Source: Stentor coeruleus
Lineage: Eukaryota > Ciliophora > Heterotrichea > Heterotrichida > Stentoridae
DNA: 64,000 nucleotides
Assembly: GCA_001970955.1 (NCBI GenBank)
Contig: MPUH01000135.1
Coordinates: forward strand, 33,670 to 97,669
Reading direction: 5' to 3'
Shown here in pieces: positions 49,401-59,588 of the stretch; positions within the stretch are counted from its first letter, which is position 1; each line of letters opens with the position of its first letter. The position numbers and the translations under genes are program-made. A model generated the notes under the pieces. That model was not told the origin of the DNA. It searched no databases and saw only the letters and a list, made by a program, of their open reading frames with translations.

Positions 49401-49910
49401 CATATATAAAGTATTGTCTCTTCCACTACTTAGTAGTCCTCCAAAGATTGCAAATATTTCATGTCCATCTATATAAAAATCCATATATGCGAAATTGGAT
49501 CTTGGACTTGGGGTGTTTATTGTAGTTAGTTCAACCCACTTTTCATTATAAATCTCAAGTTTCCAAAGGTCGTTTTGAGGACCAAGTGGAGTCCCACCTC
49601 CAAAAACATAAAAGTTTGTGTCAACATGACTGGCAAAACCGCCACAGTTCATTCTGCCGACTATTTAGATATTACTTGGGGACTTTGGTGTTGATGGAAC
49701 TATTTCTAACCAGGTTTCAGAATCAATAGAGAACTTCCACACATCATCCATACTGGAAGTTTCTTGAGTTCCCCCAAAAATCAGAAATGTATTTGTGGTA
49801 GGACTAAAAGAACCTAGAGGACATGTACGCTTTTGAGGTGGAGTACTTGTTATTGGGATTCTTGTTATGGGTATTAAACCATGACAAAGAGTTAGTAGTA
49901 AAAATATCAT
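46443..49910 (-). CDS. Kelch-repeat, cysteine-rich multi-span membrane protein, copy 1, three exons
   Basis: Exons 49910-49676, 49660-49402 and 49386-46443. A signal peptide (MIFLLLTLCHG) leads into many kelch-type units (FLIFGGTQETSSMDDVWKF, FYVFGGGTPLGPQNDLWKL, FYLFGGKSLDTL, IVIWGGEDSTGL, IYIYGGYTSSDI), enough for a large extracellular propeller. Next comes a cysteine-rich, ephrin-receptor/GCC2-GCC3-like domain (CNPGYYSEG, CPSGTYN, CYPCPEGSF, CPSGMYCPVGS). Then follow a membrane helix (DNA about 47521-47585), a second (47340-47430), an extracellular region, a third (46660-46730) and a short tail. The protein is 1145 residues as assembled, about 1125 once the seam at 47878 is corrected. Surface recognition or structural role is inferred. 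Paralogues follow at 54940, 59589 and 63386. Confidence 0.9.
47819..47936. repeat. Assembly-seam duplication around N at 47878
   Basis: Bases 47819-47876 recur at 47879-47936 with a G and an N between. In the protein this doubles a piece of the cysteine-rich domain (CNPGYYSEGLGNTEC). The extra 60 bases keep the frame, so the error is easy to miss. The plus-strand paralogues have this unit once. Confidence 0.85.
49387..49401 (-). other. 15-nt intron 2 of kelch copy 1
   Basis: Minus-strand GTAATTTTCATTCAG, A at position 10, phase 2. Same protein position as the second intron in the three other copies. Confidence 0.92.
49661..49675 (-). other. 15-nt intron 1 of kelch copy 1
   Basis: Minus-strand GTAATATCTAAATAG, phase 1. 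It is followed by a 259-nt exon, the same length as in the three paralogues. Confidence 0.92.
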
Positions 49911-50096
49911 TATTAAATCAACTTTCGTTCATTTAGATTAGGATAAGTTAATATTCTGATCATTATTATGTTTTAAAACCATATATGGGTTTACTATTAT
50001 TATTCAGTTTTTTAACTTGCATTAATTAATGCATTCGATTTTGTATGATTTTCTAATGATTTTAATTATAAATTTACTCTACCTTTGTTATGTATA

Positions 50097-50729
50097 TTAA
50101 AATGTGATACAATTCTTGCACTGGGCTTTTTCAAGTTGGTTTTCAATTTTTTTCTTTTTGATTTTGGAGATTTGGTTTTGAAGTTTGACTATTATGAATT
50201 TCAGTTCATAGTATTCTAGGGATTTTTCAACTATTTTGTCTTCGCCTTTGACAATTTTCTCTTGTATGTCTATAATTTGATCTTTTAAGTCTTTTATTTG
50301 ATCATAGAAGCTGCTTTGTGATGATTTTGGTGATTCTGATTCAATGTAGTTCATGTGTTTAAGGGTTTTTGTTTGGTCTCTTGTATGTTTTCTGATTTTT
50401 TTTGAGTGTTTTTCTGTGATTTCATAAGGTTCAGGAGTTGTTGTTACTGTTCTATAAGAGGTATGGGTTATAGCTGTCCTTGGGGGAAGGTGTAGGTTGG
50501 TTTTTGGGCGTTTTATTGTTTTTAGGGCGAAGTTCTCTTTAGAACATTTGTGGGTTTTTTCTAAATCATTGAATGATGAAGGGTCTTTGGTTTGGAATTT
50601 TGGTGTCTCTGATAAACTTATTGGAGAAGTTGGAGGAGGAGTGTTGAAGTTACTTTCTAATAAAATCCGGGAATGAGTTTTTGATGATGAGAAATTGTTA
50701 GGTGGGCGTCTTTGCTTTGATAGTTGCAT
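50097..50729 (-). CDS. Coiled-coil protein with CaaX end, paralogue A, 210 aa
   Basis: The family is not recognised, but this and the gene at 51098-51736 are clearly paralogues. The first 130 residues are polar, rich in S, T, P and K, and likely disordered. A coiled coil then runs from about 135 to 200 (SFYDQIKDLKDQIIDIQEKI, EDKIVEKSLEYYELKF, VKLQNQISKIKKKK). The protein ends KAQCKNCITF: the last four residues form a plausible CaaX prenylation box with another cysteine three residues before it. The pattern suggests a coiled-coil protein anchored to a membrane by prenylation, inferred from the C-terminus. ATG at 50729; TAA stop at 50097. Confidence 0.75.
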   Translation of the reverse strand: MQLSKQRRPPNNFSSSKTHSRILLESNFNTPPPTSPISLSETPKFQTKDPSSFNDLEKTHKCSKENFALKTIKRPKTNLHLPPRTAITHTSYRTVTTTPEPYEITEKHSKKIRKHTRDQTKTLKHMNYIESESPKSSQSSFYDQIKDLKDQIIDIQEKIVKGEDKIVEKSLEYYELKFIIVKLQNQISKIKKKKIENQLEKAQCKNCITF

Positions 50730-51097
50730 TTGTCTAACTGATATTTTTTAAATAATATTTGAAGTCAGATGGGAAATTATGCACTTGGATTTTATGAAAG
50801 TTAGGATTAAGGGGTTGTGTTTAAATTAAAAAAATGTTGGATGCTTGTGGTTAAAATGTAGTAACATAAAAAACTAATTGTATAATTCTATCATATAAAA
50901 AAAACATTGCCTAATAATAAATCCCACTACCCAAACCTATCACTTAAATTCTTCACAAAATTTCTCCCCTTTTAACCCCTATCAAAAAAAGTAATCCCAA
51001 GCCAATATATAAAACTCATCTAACCCAGAAATCCTCAAATCAAAACCCTTATTCATCATCTCAAAACCATTTCTCTATTACAATTCCTATAAAATAT
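50730..51097. other. Intergenic region between CaaX paralogues
   Basis: About 370 bases, T/G-rich then A/C-rich, matching the upstream side of paralogue A and the downstream side of paralogue B. No other feature. Confidence 0.5.
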
Positions 51098-51736
51098 TTA
51101 AATTATAACACAGCTCTTGCACTTCGCCTCACATATCTTTCTCTCATAATTCCTATCTTTTATCTCTTCCAATTTATTCTGTAGCATCATAACAGTTAAC
51201 TTAAGCTCATAATTTTGCATATACTCCTCACTAATCCTATCTTCTCCTATGATCACTTTTTTATGCACATCCGCTAATTGTTTTTTTATATCAAAAATTT
51301 GATCATTAAAACTCATCCCAGGTTTAATTGAAGACCTATTAGAACTAATATCAGACTCAGCATGTTCTTTAATATTCCCTGTAAGCATATCTTTATGTGT
51401 TTCAGGTTTTTTTCTATAGTATTTTTTTGAGTTTTCTGAGTTTTCAGGTGAATCATTTTGAGTATTAAGTGTTGCTTCAGCTTCTTCTTTTGAAGGAAGG
51501 TGTAGATTTGGTCCAATGTGTAGTATTTTAGAATATGATGAAATGTGCTCTTTTATTTTGTGTGTTTTTTCATGATCTTTGGAGGTTAGGATTTTGAATT
51601 TAGATAAAAACTGATGGGTTTCGATGAAAGCTCCTGAGGATTCTAATGCTTGTGGGTTTAAATCGTTGAAGTTTCGAGACTGAGGACGTGTTGAGACTGT
51701 TTCAGTGGAGATACGAGTAGGATTTTTTTGACACAT
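51098..51736 (-). CDS. Coiled-coil protein with CaaX end, paralogue B, 212 aa
   Basis: Paralogue of the gene at 50097-50729, with the same plan: a polar, disordered N-terminus (about 1-140), a coiled coil at about 140-200 (SFNDQIFDIKKQLADVHKKV, GEDRISEEYMQNYELKL, MLQNKLEEIK), and an end of the form EAKCKSCVII, again a CaaX box with a cysteine three residues before. Conservation between the two is concentrated in the last 75 residues (SF-x-DQI, IxGED[KR]I, YELK, LQN), while the N-terminal halves share mainly LHLP-containing pieces. The conserved end implies that the membrane tether and coiled coil are the selected parts. ATG at 51736, TAA stop. Confidence 0.75.
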   Translation of the reverse strand: MCQKNPTRISTETVSTRPQSRNFNDLNPQALESSGAFIETHQFLSKFKILTSKDHEKTHKIKEHISSYSKILHIGPNLHLPSKEEAEATLNTQNDSPENSENSKKYYRKKPETHKDMLTGNIKEHAESDISSNRSSIKPGMSFNDQIFDIKKQLADVHKKVIIGEDRISEEYMQNYELKLTVMMLQNKLEEIKDRNYERKICEAKCKSCVII

Positions 51737-52118
51737 TTTATTTTTATCTGAATTTAAATTTTTCGATTGCGCGTGCGGGAAAAAGGAAATGTTGTTTAGG
51801 GTTAGGAAGATATTGTGGGTTGTGTAGATGATAGGGGTTGATGATATATGTGGGGATTATTATGGTTTTAAGATAAGCTGAAGTTTAGGGTTATAGGAAA
51901 ATATTAGATTTTGGAATAAAGAAATTTACATACAAAATATCCAGTCTTCCAACTTTTGCAATCTTCCAAATACTTAGTAAACTCTTCATAAAACTTATAT
52001 AAAAAATCAAATACCCATATTTTAACACCTATTTTATAAATATTTTATTCATCTAAGGATATACCAAAACCCTCCTTTACTATATCTATCCAAAATCATT
52101 CATTTTTACAATATAATT
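51737..52118. other. Divergent promoter region
   Basis: T/G-rich to about 51910, A/C-rich after about 51940, between a minus-strand and a plus-strand gene. Nothing else seen. Confidence 0.5.
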
Positions 52119-53869
52119 ATGGCATCCCGATACGAAAACTACCAAAAGTTTACATGCGACGATAAAGATTGTGGGTCTTGGTTCGATAGCGAATGCTCTT
52201 GTAACCCGTACTTAAGACTATGCAATTATCATATGTATCTGCATCATTCAACTTCCTCATGCAATACTCGGTCCTTAAAGCCAGTTCTATACGATCACAT
52301 CTCAAAAGCTGATAGTTCTGAAAAAATCCTCTTAGATATAAAAGATGACCTTATATCAACAGGAAATAGTATGATTTTAATAATACTCAAACAAATAAAT
52401 GAAGGAGTTGCTATTATTGAAACCAAACGTAAGGAAATTGATAATTGGCGTAAAACTAGTCAGGATAAAAGCATAGACGATATCTTGGGATCATTAAAAT
52501 ACTTAAAAATCAAAGAGAGAAAAACTAAGAGGTTCTTAAAATCAACCAAAAAAATCATGAGTCTTACAAGAAAAAACAATAATGAACATAAAAAAGAATT
52601 AGCAGATGTTAAAGAGAAATATAAAAATATTGAAGAAATGATAAAAAATGAAGGTATGTGTATGAGTGATATCAATGAATATGTAAAAAGCGATATTATA
52701 AATAAAGAACTTGAAGAAGAAATCATAAAACTTAACAAAGATAAAAAAGAATTTGAAGAGAAAAGTAGACTAGAAATCCAAAGAATTCTTAATGAAAAAA
52801 CTGTGGAAGATAATAATTGGAGGATTAAAGAAGAACAAGAAAAGAATAGGAAAAATGATGAGGAAAATCTTAGACAACAACTTATAGAAAATGCTAAGAC
52901 TTTAAAAACTACGCTTGATGAGGAAAAAAATAAAATTTCTAAGATGGAAAATGAAAAAAATCTATTAAAACAAGAGGTTGATGAACAGAAAAATCTGATA
53001 AATGATTGTATGAAACAAAGGGAAGATTTAGAAAAAGCATTGAAAGAAGTGGAAAAAATATGTGAAAATTTGAGGAACCAGGTTGAAGAGGAGAAGAATC
53101 AGAAAGTACTTATTGAGAAACTTAGGAATGAGGAATTTCAAAATTATGAGAATGAGAAGAATGAAAGATTGAAGATTAAAGAACAGAAAAAAAAGTAAGA
53201 TTGATGAAGGCAACGGGTAGAAGGAGAGAAGAAAATACAGGAGGAAGAAAAGAATATAGATGTGGATGATGAGAAAAAGATAATTGAAGAAGAAAGAGTT
53301 AAAATTGAAGCTGGTAGATATGATTTAGAGAGAAAAAATAAACTGAGTCTGCAAGAAAAGATAGAAATTATTCATTCTGTTATTCCAAATAATGTATGGA
53401 GTACTATAAATGATCAATGCACACATGAAGTTTTATTTACAAAAGATGGAAAGTTTATTTTTATTTGTATGCACTAAACAGATTGTAAGCTAAAATTTAG
53501 TCAGTATTTTTCTATATAGGCAATCTTTATATAGCAGGTAGCAATTACTACAAAGGTATTTTCTAAGCAGGTATAAAATACTCAGGTAATAAATTTTATT
53601 AAGATTGTAATAAATATTAAGGTATGTGTTAAACAGAAGGTATTATTAAAATAGTAGGAGGTAAATTATATTCAGGTATCAGCTAAGCAGGATGTATATA
53701 TTAATCAGAAGGCAGTAAACTTTATTAAGGTATGGCTTATTTAGCAGTCTATGTTTATAGCCTGGAAAAAAAGAAGTGGGAGATTGACGGGACATACCAC
53801 AATGATGAATTTTCAAGAAAGCTGAAAGATAAGTATCCTGAATGTATTTATTCAGCATGGGGATATTAG
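52119..53869 (+). CDS. Zinc-binding coiled-coil protein interrupted by an intron-like array, about 485 aa
   Basis: The N-terminal 50 residues are cysteine/histidine-rich (C13, C18, C26, C28, C35, H38, H43, C48), a B-box-like zinc module. A long K/E-rich coiled coil covers about 90-430. Exons as read: 52119-53194, 53210-53466 and 53745-53869. The first join removes a 15-nt intron with an unusual AAG end. The second removes the whole 278-nt block 53467-53744, which starts GT and ends AG. It joins LFTKDGKFIFI to VYVYSLEKKKWEIDG in frame, the two halves of what looks like one beta-propeller (WD-type) unit, before a TAG at 53867. The three exons sum to 1458 nt, a multiple of three. If the block is not removed as a whole, a few extra residues may be encoded between. 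TRIM-like plan; function unknown. Confidence 0.65.
53195..53209 (+). other. 15-nt intron with AAG 3-prime end
   Basis: GTAAGATTGATGAAG, A at position 10. It covers two in-frame stops (TAA at 53196, TGA at 53202) and its removal restores one long frame. It ends AAG rather than CAG or TAG. Confidence 0.7.
53467..53744 (+). other. Tandem array of 15-nt intron-like units
   Basis: Eleven exact 15-mers with GTA at 1-3, A at 10 and AG at 14-15 start at 53467, 53556, 53571, 53607, 53622, 53640, 53661, 53676, 53694, 53715 and 53730. Two 16-nt versions start at 53485 and 53504, and two 18-nt relatives start at 53538 and 53586. Units abut or are separated by 3 or 6 bases (att, tca, cag, att, aag, taggag, gat, aaggca). 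All the units from 53538 on share one frame. Inner bases vary freely, while the splice-relevant positions are kept. The block as a whole is GT...AG and in frame with both flanking exons. Confidence 0.7.
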
Positions 53870-54939
53870 TTAGTAAATTAGATAAGTTAGTAAAGAGCAT
53901 CTAAAAAGGACTTATATTATAACTAAAATTCCTAAAATATACATATATAGGTAATAACAAGTTCAGGATACTTTGGATAACTATGGGAGTTTTAATATTG
54001 GAGAGTTCTATTTTACAATTTCTTTTTTTTTACTTCTGAATCTAATGGCTAAGTGAACTAATAAAATAAGCAACTTTTAAATATTAAATTTCCTATAAAT
54101 TCTGAAATTAAAGTTCAGTTTTACTTAGAAATTAGCAATTCTCGATTTTTAGTAAAAACCCAATTAAGTAAAACTTGGCTAAATTTTATTTCTGGAATTA
54201 TTGGAATCCATGAGCAGTAAGAGATTTTTAAGTCTGTCGAACAAATTTTTACGTTAAACTTAAAAGAAAACCTGATATCATAAATATTAATAAGAGAAGA
54301 GTGATATAAGATTTAAGTAATTTGGTCAGATGCTTTGATAATTTTGATGATAAACTATATTATAAAAAACATATTAAACTTTATATATTTGCAGCAACCT
54401 AAATTTTTTTGCAATGCTACTAATATCATATTTATTATATATCTATAGGACATAGGGATAAAATAATTGTATTGTTTTTCCTTCTTATAGTAGGGATAAA
54501 TACAGTATACCCGCGATATAAGAATCTTATTTTATAAGAACCCCTTAATATAATAGAAAAACTTTATTTTTCCAAATAATGATAATACAGGAACCTTTCA
54601 TATATCTAGTTACTATCACACGAAAATTGTAACTCACCCTTCATATAAGAGCATAATAATAGCGAAAAGAAAAAAAAATGCAATATACTATCCAAGACAA
54701 TATCAATATCATCAAATATAGTCAAGATTTCCCAACAAAATAAACTCTAAGTCTCATAAAAAACTATATTCATTTCTTAGTATCTAATAAACCAAATTAC
54801 TTTTTACAAGTAAATTTCATGTTAATTTTTCCAACTGTTTCGCCTAAATTATTTTGAGCTGTTGGTAATTTTTCCAACTAATACAGGCTTTTTTTCAGTA
54901 TAAAATAGTAATTAACAGAAAATTATTCCCTCCATAAAA
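53870..54939. other. Gene-free region with a decayed kelch copy
   Basis: Holds the kelch pseudogene described next. From about 54340 to 54939 the DNA is A/T-rich with no gene, and just before 54940 it is G-poor as before other plus-strand starts. Confidence 0.5.
53925..54330 (+). pseudogene. Decayed kelch/cysteine-rich membrane protein copy
   Basis: 53930-53988 matches kelch copy 2 near 56317-56380 (a CCTAAAATATACATATAT stretch is shared). 54005-54215 matches copy 2 near 57848-58115 (shared pieces TTTACTTCTGAATCTA and TCTGAAATTAAAGTTCA). The section between, covering the last kelch units, the cysteine-rich domain and two membrane helices, is missing. Indels break every frame. It is a dead copy with a large internal deletion, in the same orientation as copies 2-4. 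Confidence 0.85.
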
Positions 54940-57900
54940 ATGCTTTTTAGTTTTCATTTACTATTAGTATCAGCACAAGTAAATTTCAACTATATCCCTT
55001 CTTCTAAAACTCCTCCAAGTCCAAGGGCTGGGCATTTGCAATGTAAATCTTTATCATCAAATTTTTTTGTTGTCTTTGGTGGATGCAGCTCAGAAATGTT
55101 TTACAATGATTTATGGCTGTATTCATTAAACACAGCCACTTGGACAGAAATAAATTCAGCATTAAGTAATCCATGTAACATAAATACAGGTCCAAGATCA
55201 TATTTAAGTGGTTTCATAAGCATGATAACAGAAAAGCTTTATATTTTTGGTGGAGATACAGAATTAGGTCCGCAAAATGATTTTTGGGAATTTGATTTCA
55301 TAAACTATAGATGGATTTTATTAACAACTATAGATACACCTTCTATAAGGTTCGGACATGCATACACATCTTTTTTGAAAGATAAAATAGAGTACTTTGC
55401 TATATTTGGTGGAAAGCAGATAAATGAACCAGATAATAGTTTGATACTGTAAATTTTAAGCAGGTTAAACATCAAAACTTTAAAATGGGAGAAAAAACCT
55501 AATATTGGTGATGTTCCACCTGGGAATATGTTTGGGACGATTGTTTATCATAAAGGATGCATTTATTTTACAGGTAAAACCCCAGAAATAAACAATGAGG
55601 CAATTAAAACTTTTAGATATGATCTTGATAAAGAAATTTGGATAGATGTTTCTAGTCCTTTAGAAAGCTTACATCCTCGTGTTTTTGCCTCAGGAATAGT
55701 CTACAATAACTATTTTTACCTCTTTTTCGGATATGATCAAACAGATTATGTGGGCTTTGATTCTATTATAAGATTGGATTTAAATTCTTTTAACAGTTTA
55801 TGGGAAATATTCATTGTAATCCCTGAATTTCAAAAAGACTCATTTTCATTATCAGCATTTTCAGAGAATGTCTATCTTTTTGGTGGATATTCTAGTTATG
55901 AATTATCTATAGATAACAAACTAGCATTTCTTAATTTAAAAACTAAGAATCACTCAATGCTAAGCGATAATTATATCTCTCCTGATGGTAGATATTCAGG
56001 AACTATGTCAGTGATAAATACAAACTTCTACCTTTTCGGTGGTAAAAGTTCAAAACAACTTTTTAACGACATGTGGATTTTTCATTCAGATCTTTTATAT
56101 TGGGAATCGGCAAACATAGCAGGAGAAATACCTTCAGCTAGATACAAACATTCAGCATATGCTGAAGGTGACGCAATAGTATTATGGGGAGGTATTGATT
56201 CTCAAGGTTTCAAAAATGATTTGTACATTTTTAATGCCCTTACAAATTATTGGAGCCAATTAATCCCATCATCATCAGTTATTCCAAGACCAGCTAAAGG
56301 TGCTTGTATAGTATCTAGGATTCCTAAAATATACATATATGGAGGTGTTACAAGTTCAGGGTATTCAGGAGAACTATGGGAATTTGATATGGGCAATTTA
56401 AGCTATAAACTTATTTCAAAAAGTATAAAACGTGCTTATCATACATGTGAGTTAATTGAAGATAATATTTATGTTATTTTTGGTTTTCAATCAACAGATG
56501 ATGCATTTGGATATGTTGATGTGTTTAATTTAACTTCAAAAATATGGACAAGAATTTTAAATACAATTGATTATTTTAATATTGTATCAGGAAGTATTCA
56601 AGTGTTATTAGGTGATACAGTTGTAACTATAGGGGGGAGGCTATGGCAGATTACAGGATTTTATGATGTTAATATTTTCAAGAATTCATCATATTTACTT
56701 CACATACCACAATTTGTTTATTCATCAAATTATGTTTATTATAAATCATCTATTTATTCATTTGGTGGTGGTTCATCTTTAGGAAATTTTGTTATTTCTT
56801 CACTTGCTAATTCTCAATTTTTCAGTATAGACCTTAATGATATATGTATAGATAATCTTTGTATACCATTATGTTCAAGTGGTACATATCAAACTGAATC
56901 ATCTTGTCAAGAATGTAGTCCAGGGTATTATTCTGAAGGCAAAGGTAATAAAAAATGCTTACCATGTCCTATTGGAACTTATAATCAGAATTATGGAGCA
57001 TCATCAAGTAGACAATGTTATCCTTGTCCACAAAATTCTTTTTCTAGTAATCCAGGCTCGGCTAAATGTTATGATTGTTCATATGGTAGTAGTTGTCCTG
57101 CAGGAAGTACAGGTCCTTTTGCTAAGTCTTTAACTCAATCAACATATTCAATCCAACCACCAATTTATTCGACCAAAAATTTTGAGAAAATAACTTTGGT
57201 TTATCAAGTAATTGTTGGATTTATATCTCTTGGAGTTTTTGTATCAGTTTTATCAATTGCAAAAATTAAAAAGTATATTTATATGATAGATTTTTATAAA
57301 GATTATCATAATTATACAGTTAATGAACCTATGATGATTAAAAAAACATTTTATGGAGGATTTTATAGCTTAATACTTATATCTCTTGTGGTAATTGTTA
57401 TAGGAATTTCTATTATTCAGTATGATCAAAATAATATTATTGAAAATAAAAGTTTTGTTTCGTTACTTGTACTTGAAGCTAAAGCTGTTAGATTCTCGTC
57501 ATCTTTGTTTTACATTTCTACATCGTTTAATGATTATGGTGATGCTTGCAGCTATAAAAAAATATGTTCTTCCAGCATAATTATAGAGATTTACAACATA
57601 AAAGGGTCATCAATAACTTATTCATGTGAACTATCTCCAGTTAAATCTTGTATTATAATAATAAAATGTTCAGACTGCACAATAAGTGCAGGGGCTGAAG
57701 TGCGAATTTCAGCATCAGAGCGTTTAAGCTATGCTTCAAGTATTGAAGTAAATATAACATCTGATTCTTCAATACCAGATTCTATAAGCAGTTTAGCATA
57801 TTCTTTAAACCCTTTGCCTAATTATGTATTTATAGGTTCAAAACCAAGTGAGTTTTATTTTACAATATCTCCTTCACTTTTTACTTCTGAATCTAGTAAA

Positions 57901-58317
57901 TGGGAAAGTGAATTAACAGGTTATCATATTTCAAGTGAAATCCCACCTAATAGTGGAAGTCAGTTTTTAAATATTGAACTTCCTATAGCTTCTGAAATTA
58001 AAGTTCAAATATACTTGGAAATTAATAGTTCTGGGCTTTTAACTAAAAGAATATTAAAACAAACTTGGATTAATTTGGTTTCTGGAATTTTAGGATCAAT
58101 TTTTGGAATGCAAGGAGCAGTAGGGGTTGTTATGATGCTAAATGAAGAATATTCAAAGTATTTTTCAAAGAAAAAACTAAATAAAAACAATATTATTAGT
58201 ATAAGCAAAAAAAGAAAGATGCTAGCTTTAAATGTATTTGATGAAGATACATGTAAAAATATTGAAATGAATAGTTCTGATACTCGTTTGCTTAAAAATA
58301 AATATTTTCTAGGATAA
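54940..58317 (+). CDS. Kelch-repeat, cysteine-rich multi-span membrane protein, copy 2, three exons, 1115 aa
   Basis: Exons 54940-55174, 55190-55448 and 55464-58317. Signal peptide MLFSFHLLLVSAQ, then kelch units (FFVVFGGCSSEMFYNDLWLY, LYIFGGDTELGPQNDFWEF, VYLFGGYSSYEL, FYLFGGKSSKQLFNDMWIF, IVLWGGIDSQGFKNDLYIF, IYIYGGVTSSGYSGELWEF). The cysteine-rich domain (CSSGTYQTESSCQECSPGYY, then CPIGTYN, CYPCPQNSF) lies at DNA 56862-57110. Membrane helices follow near DNA 57200-57265, 57360-57430 and 58070-58130. Intron 1 (55175-55189) has no in-frame stop, so the uninterrupted frame hides it; without splicing the protein would gain five residues. Neighbours on the same strand are copies 3 and 4, in a tandem array. 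Confidence 0.92.
55175..55189 (+). other. Stopless 15-nt intron 1 of kelch copy 2
   Basis: GTAACATAAATACAG, A at position 10, phase 1. It does not break the frame. It is recognised because removal makes the next exon exactly 259 nt and aligns P-x-[EPG]-R in all four copies. Confidence 0.82.
55449..55463 (+). other. 15-nt intron 2 of kelch copy 2
   Basis: GTAAATTTTAAGCAG, phase 2. It contains the apparent stop of the first open frame. Confidence 0.93.
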
Positions 58318-59588
58318 TTAAGCTTTTATTTAGATAGGGTGCTTAAATTTTATGTATGCAAAATATGATTTATTTAAGGTATTAGAAATTATGTATGCTT
58401 GCTGATAATCAAATTTTAGTGTGCTAAAAACTAAGGAATATTCAAGTATGCGATTTTTAATGATAAATACAAAGATATATATAATACTGATAGTATATAA
58501 AGAGCATGCTTAATAAATAAAAGGAATTTATTACAGAAGTTTTATAAAATTACTATTTAATTCAACTCTTATTTTAGAAAAACATAAAACTATTTTTTTA
58601 AAATCAAGTTATACTACATGATTTTCATTTTAGTTTTATTTATAAATTTATTTTAAGTATAGGCCTATAAGTCCAGCAATGCTAATTTATGAGAATGTGA
58701 TTTAGTGTAGCAACTTATAGTATAAAAAATAGGAAAAGTAAAATAATCCTGCTCCACAACATCAAATAGCAATTTATTATATTATTACTAGATTAATATA
58801 TTATAAATACAAACCAGCCTAGGATTTAAGTATTAATGCAAGGATAATTATTGAGCCTTTACAGTTTTCATTAGGAATTATTGGAACTTTAGATTTTGAT
58901 TAAAAGTTTGAAGTATGAAAAATAATTATGAGTAATAAGCGATTGCTATAAAAATATTTAAGCTGAAAAACGAAATATTTTTTGTAGCTTTCTAAAGATT
59001 TCCCCTTAAGACCTAACAAATAAACCGGGACTTTTTTGATGACCATGAATTCATAAAGCAATGCCAAATTGTCCACATTCACAAAATTACTGTTTATTAT
59101 GGAAAATACTTGCCAGGTATTGAAATTTGCATAATTATTCGAAAATTCTTGAATGAAAATAAAATAGTTTAATTTTTTAATCACTTGTTGTTAAATTGAC
59201 TCAAAAAATTTATAATCAAAAGCAATAACCCTTACTTCTAAAGTTTAAAATTTTTATCAAGTTGAATTTCTTAAAAAACTTACAATTTCTTCCTCCTTTA
59301 GCAAATTTTAAACTTTTTTCTAAGGCTCTAGTTTTAAAATTTATGCATGAGAATTCGATTAACTTTGAAAATTTTTAAAGCCTAATCAGTTATTTTCTCC
59401 TTTTTCAGCATTGATTTGAAGTATATTTCAGTCTTATTTTTACCAAAACAAAAAATTAGTATCAATAAAATTAATAAAAAAAAGTTTCTTCATCTCTTAC
59501 ACCTTATAACTTTCTGATTAAAAACACAAAATAAAAACTAATATTTTCTAAAATACTCATACATATTTCCATAAAACATTTTCTATAA
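58318..59588. other. Gene-free region between kelch copies 2 and 3
   Basis: A/T-rich, 1.27 kb. A minus-strand open frame of 94 codons (58900-59184) exists, but neither strand gives convincing protein. G-poor from about 59440 on, as before other plus-strand starts. Confidence 0.5.

Noticed and set aside
53532-53744. The array read as a protein repeat (V-x-x-K/x-Q pentapeptides)
   Set aside because: In the frame shared by the units there are five stops. The conserved positions are those of splice sites rather than of codons, so I prefer the intron-like reading, though a decayed coding repeat is not excluded.
58900-59184. Minus-strand open frame of 94 codons between kelch copies 2 and 3
   Set aside because: Both strands give weak, hydrophobic, protein-like text and neither resembles a family. 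The flanking base bias does not support a minus-strand gene.
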